Shown here piece after piece: positions 13,013 through 15,186 of a DNA stretch of 15,186 bases; position 1 is the stretch's first letter; every line of letters starts with the position of its first letter. The notes under the pieces are model-generated. The model ran no database searches and was not told the DNA's origin. It saw nothing but the letters and a program-made list of their open reading frames with translations. The position numbers and the translations under genes were made by a program. The stretch is from assembly GCA_049644345.1 (NCBI GenBank), contig JBARRS010000219.1:1-15186 (forward strand), written 5' to 3'. The stretch is from JBARRS01 sp049644345. GTDB taxonomy: Bacteria; Actinomycetota; Thermoleophilia; Gaiellales; Gaiellaceae.

Positions 13013-13041
13013 TAGGCTCGTGCAGTCCTCAACATGGAGGT
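13013..13041 (+). promoter_or_regulatory. -10 box and ribosome binding site of the duplicated ABM-like gene
   Basis: TAGGCT (13013-13018) would give a leader of about 20-25 nt that contains GGAGGTGG (13036-13043), a strong ribosome binding site 4 nt before the ATG at 13048. No clear -35 is seen. Confidence 0.4.
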
Positions 13042-13047
13042 GGTGGG

Positions 13048-13671
13048 ATGTACGCACGCGTCGCGTCGTTCGAGAGCCGCGATCCCTCCCTCGCCGACGA
13101 GCTGATCGGGAGGGTCCGGGAGCAGGTCTCCTCGGGCCAAAACGTGCTGCAGAACGCGCGCGGCTTCCTGATGCTCCTCGACCGGGAGAGCGGCAAGAGC
13201 CTTGGAATCTCGTTCTTCGACAGCGAGGAGCACATCAAGGAGGCAGAGCCCGCATTCGATCGGATGGGCGACGAGTTCCCGGAGAAGATGCGCGGCCGCC
13301 GGGTCTCCGTCGAGACCTACGAGGTGGCGTTGGTCGAGGGCGGCGAAGGAGCCAGAGCCGCGCGCCTCAGCACCCTCGAGAGCGCGCCTGAGCGGATCAT
13401 CGAAGGTGCGCGCTACGTGGAGGAGGAGATCGTGCCCCGTGTGCGGGAGCTCGAGGGAAACAAAGGCATGGTCTCGCTGATCGATCGGAAGAGCGGGCGC
13501 ACGAAGGTGATCACACTCTGGGAGAGCTCGGAGGCCTTGCGGGCAAGCGAGCAGTCGGCGGACCAGCTCCGCCAGCGGGCTGCCGAGGGCGCGTCGGCGC
13601 GGATCGTCGGCGTGAAGCGGTACGAAGTCGGGGTCGCAGAGCGACTCGCACAGATAGCGGCGGCGGGCTAG
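13048..13671 (+). CDS. Tandem ferredoxin-fold (ABM-like) protein
   Basis: The 207-residue protein is an internal duplication. Half one (about residues 1-95) and half two (about 110-200) share the same order: helix with a VREQV/VEEEIVPRVREL pattern, strand RGFLMLLDRESGKSLGISFF versus KGMVSLIDRKSGRTKVITLW, a turn DSEEHIKEAE versus ESSEALRASEQ, a helix, and a final strand VSVETYEVAL versus VGVKRYEVGV. This is the dimeric alpha/beta-barrel architecture fused into one chain. No catalytic or haem-binding residues can be picked out, so its role is unknown; relatives include monooxygenase-like and stress-associated proteins. The start has a strong GGAGGTGG site. The gene is followed by a strong hairpin and faces a convergent small membrane gene. 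Confidence 0.8.
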   Translation: MYARVASFESRDPSLADELIGRVREQVSSGQNVLQNARGFLMLLDRESGKSLGISFFDSEEHIKEAEPAFDRMGDEFPEKMRGRRVSVETYEVALVEGGEGARAARLSTLESAPERIIEGARYVEEEIVPRVRELEGNKGMVSLIDRKSGRTKVITLWESSEALRASEQSADQLRQRAAEGASARIVGVKRYEVGVAERLAQIAAAG

Positions 13672-13679
13672 GTGTTTCG

Positions 13680-13710
13680 GCTCGGGTCGGCGCTCGGCGC
13701 CGGCCCGAGC
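13680..13710. terminator. Strong hairpin between convergent genes
   Basis: GCTCGGGTCGGCGC (13680-13693) pairs with GCGCCGGCCCGAGC (13697-13710) around a 3-nt loop: 14 pairs with one T-G wobble. It lies between the stop of the duplicated ABM-like gene and the stop of the minus-strand membrane peptide. T-rich tails are weak on both sides, but the position suits a shared bidirectional terminator. Confidence 0.6.
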
Positions 13711-13713
13711 TTC

Positions 13714-13848
13714 CTAGTCGCGGATGACGACGAAGCCGACCGCGGCGACTTCGAGCTCTTCTTCGCGGGGTCGCATGCGCCCGAGCATCGCTCCGGCGAC
13801 CATGGCGACGGGGAGGAGCGTGAGCAACAGGATGAGTGTCAGGTTCAT
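13714..13848 (-). CDS. 44-residue single-pass membrane peptide
   Basis: A short minus-strand frame from ATG 13846-13848 encodes a hydrophobic N-terminal segment (MNLTLILLLTLLPVAMVAGA), a positively charged border (MLGRMRPRE) and an acidic then hydrophobic tail (EEELEVAAVGFVVIRD). This is what a genuine small membrane protein with an outside or anchored N-terminus looks like, and it is not the antisense pattern of a neighbouring gene because no other frame here is credible. AGGTAGG just upstream is a modest ribosome binding site. It is divergent from the hydrolase-cyclase fusion (17 bp apart) and convergent with the ABM-like gene. The function is unknown. Confidence 0.6.
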   Translation of the reverse strand: MNLTLILLLTLLPVAMVAGAMLGRMRPREEELEVAAVGFVVIRD

Positions 13849-13864
13849 GCCTACCTGACGCGCG

Positions 13865-15186
13865 ATGGCACCGGCGTCTTCCGAGCGCGAAACTATCCGT
13901 GTGCAGCCGGAGACACGCTACGCGCGCAGCGGCGACGTCAACATCGCCTACCAGGTCAGCGGTGACGGGCCGTTCGACCTCGTCTTCGTGCCCGGCTACG
14001 TCACGCACCTCGAGCTCCACTGGAAGATGCGGACGTTCGCGCCGTTCCTCGACGAGCTGGCCTCGTTCTCCCGGCTGATCCGGTTCGACAAGCGCGGAAC
14101 CGGCATGTCGGATCCGGTGAGCGGCGCGCCGACGCTGGAGACGCGCATGGACGATGTGCGGGCGGTGATGGACGCGGTCGGGTCAAGGCGTGCGGCCTTC
14201 TACGGCTTGTCGGAGGGAGCGGCAATGAGCATCCTGTTCGCCGCGACCTACCCGGAGCGGACGGCGGCGCTGGTCGTCCGCAGCGCCTTCCCGCGGAGGA
14301 TGTGGGCCCCGGACTATCCCTGGGGCCGGACGGAAGAGGAGTACGAGCGTGAGGTCGAGCGAGACCTGCGCGTCTTCGGTCCACGCGAGCAGGCGAGGGA
14401 AGCGGTGCGCGCGCTCGGCCGCTTCGATGCCGAGGAGGTCGAGGGATTTCTCGAGATGCTCCGGTTCGGCTCGAGTCCGGGCACGCTCGAGGCGCTCCAC
14501 CGCATGAACAAGGAGATCGACATTCGACACGTCCTGTCGGCGGTTCGTGTGCCGACGCTGGTCATGCACGGTTCCGACGACGAGCTCGTCCCGGTCGAGG
14601 TCGCCCGCTACATCGCCTTGCGCATCCCGACGGCGCGGGTGGTCGAGATTCCCGGTATCGGCCACCTCGCCTTTGGGATGAACGCGGACGTAATTGGGGT
14701 CGAGATCGAGCGCTTCGTCACGGACGTGTGGGAGGCGGGCGGCTGGGAGGAGAGCGAGCCAGATCGAATGCTCGCCACCATCCTCGTCACCGACATCGTC
14801 GAGTCCACGGCCAAGGCGACCGAGGTGGGCGACCGGGCCTGGCGCGACCTGCTCGAACGCCACCATTCAGTCGTGCGGCGCGAGCTCCTTCGCCATCGAG
14901 GCCGCGAGATCGACACCGCCGGCGACGGCTTCTTGGCGTCGTTCGACGGGCCGGCGCGCGCGATCCGTTGCGCCTGCTCGGTCGTCGACGGTGTGCAAAC
15001 GCTCGGACTCGAGGTCCGGGCCGGGCTGCACACAGGGGAGTGCGAGGTTGTGGACGGGAAAGTGGCGGGCATCGCTGTACACACCGGCGCGCGGGTGGCA
15101 ACCGAGGCGAAGCCAGGGGAAGTGCTCGTCTCGAGCACGGTCAAGGACTTGGTCGCGGGCTCCGGAATTCGGTTCGAGGACAGGGG
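13865..15186 (+). CDS. Alpha/beta hydrolase fused to class III nucleotidyl cyclase-like domain (3' end missing)
   Basis: About 440 residues are visible before the window ends. Residues 17-285 are an alpha/beta hydrolase: RYARSGDVNIAYQVSGDGPFDLVFVPG, oxyanion/strand motif FDKRGTGMSD, nucleophile elbow GLSEG (S116), acid D239 in HGSDDELVP and H267 in GIGHLAFG. From residue 302 a class III adenylyl/guanylyl cyclase domain starts (LATILVTDIVEST): metal aspartates D310 and D354 (AGDGFLASF) and the arginine R410 are present. The usual substrate-selecting lysine before AGDG is aspartate (D350) and the transition-state asparagine is histidine (H406), so the cyclase is non-canonical. A hydrolase-then-cyclase order is a recurring actinobacterial signalling fusion. 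The ATG at 13865 is chosen as the furthest sensible start; GTG 13901 is an alternative. Neither has a good ribosome binding site. Confidence 0.85.
   Translation, partial: MAPASSERETIRVQPETRYARSGDVNIAYQVSGDGPFDLVFVPGYVTHLELHWKMRTFAPFLDELASFSRLIRFDKRGTGMSDPVSGAPTLETRMDDVRAVMDAVGSRRAAFYGLSEGAAMSILFAATYPERTAALVVRSAFPRRMWAPDYPWGRTEEEYEREVERDLRVFGPREQAREAVRALGRFDAEEVEGFLEMLRFGSSPGTLEALHRMNKEIDIRHVLSAVRVPTLVMHGSDDELVPVEVARYIALRIPTARVVEIPGIGHLAFGMNADVIGVEIERFVTDVWEAGGWEESEPDRMLATILVTDIVESTAKATEVGDRAWRDLLERHHSVVRRELLRHRGREIDTAGDGFLASFDGPARAIRCACSVVDGVQTLGLEVRAGLHTGECEVVDGKVAGIAVHTGARVATEAKPGEVLVSSTVKDLVAGSGIRFEDR

Noticed and set aside
12763..13233. 156-residue minus-strand frame
   Set aside because: Antisense to the 57-aa gene and the duplicated ABM-like gene; it has no start signals and no recognisable motif.

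Overview
The window looks like chromosomal DNA of a high-GC actinobacterium. The evidence is the strong G/C bias at third codon positions, frequent GTG/TTG starts, several starts sitting 6-10 nt behind a TAnnnT -10 box (leaderless or nearly leaderless mRNAs), an acVLRF1-type release-factor homologue and an alpha/beta-hydrolase-cyclase fusion. The gene set reminds me of deep-branching groups such as the Thermoleophilia, but that is an impression, not a test.

Layout. 1-107 (-): start of a membrane protein cut by the window edge. 187-1446 (+): class III aminotransferase with a clear leaderless promoter. 1443-1718 (-) and 1904-2353 (-): small dimeric alpha/beta-barrel protein and SnoaL-like protein. 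2501-2725 (+): small Zn-ribbon protein. 2782-3681 (+): McrA-like HNH endonuclease. 3727-4347 (-): DUF1326 protein. 4385-5470 (-): RES toxin preceded by its Xre/MbcA/ParS-type antitoxin, with a tandem-repeat operator. 5532-6089 (-): secreted protein. 6090-6547: a 458-bp divergent intergenic region full of hairpins, two of them terminator-like and facing +, with no gene that needs them. 6548-7180 (+): acVLRF1. 7174-8003 (-): a vapBC toxin-antitoxin pair split by a 169-bp MITE-like element. 8057-12766 (+): dnaE, the replicative polymerase alpha subunit, carrying a 447-residue LAGLIDADG intein. 12778-12951 (+): 57-aa hypothetical. 13048-13671 (+): duplicated ferredoxin-fold protein. 13714-13848 (-): 44-aa membrane peptide. 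13865-end (+): alpha/beta hydrolase fused to a class III cyclase-like domain, running off the window.

How it fits together. Housekeeping functions (DNA replication, ribosome rescue, transamination) are interleaved with selfish or defensive modules: two type II toxin-antitoxin pairs, an HNH nuclease, a homing-endonuclease intein and a MITE. The most interesting items are the MITE that separates vapB from vapC exactly at a former stop/start overlap, the intein in the polymerase active-site region of DnaE, and the hairpin-rich intergenic region that may encode one or two small RNAs. I did not find a wholly new multi-gene system. All functional calls rest on reading motifs by eye; no database search was possible.
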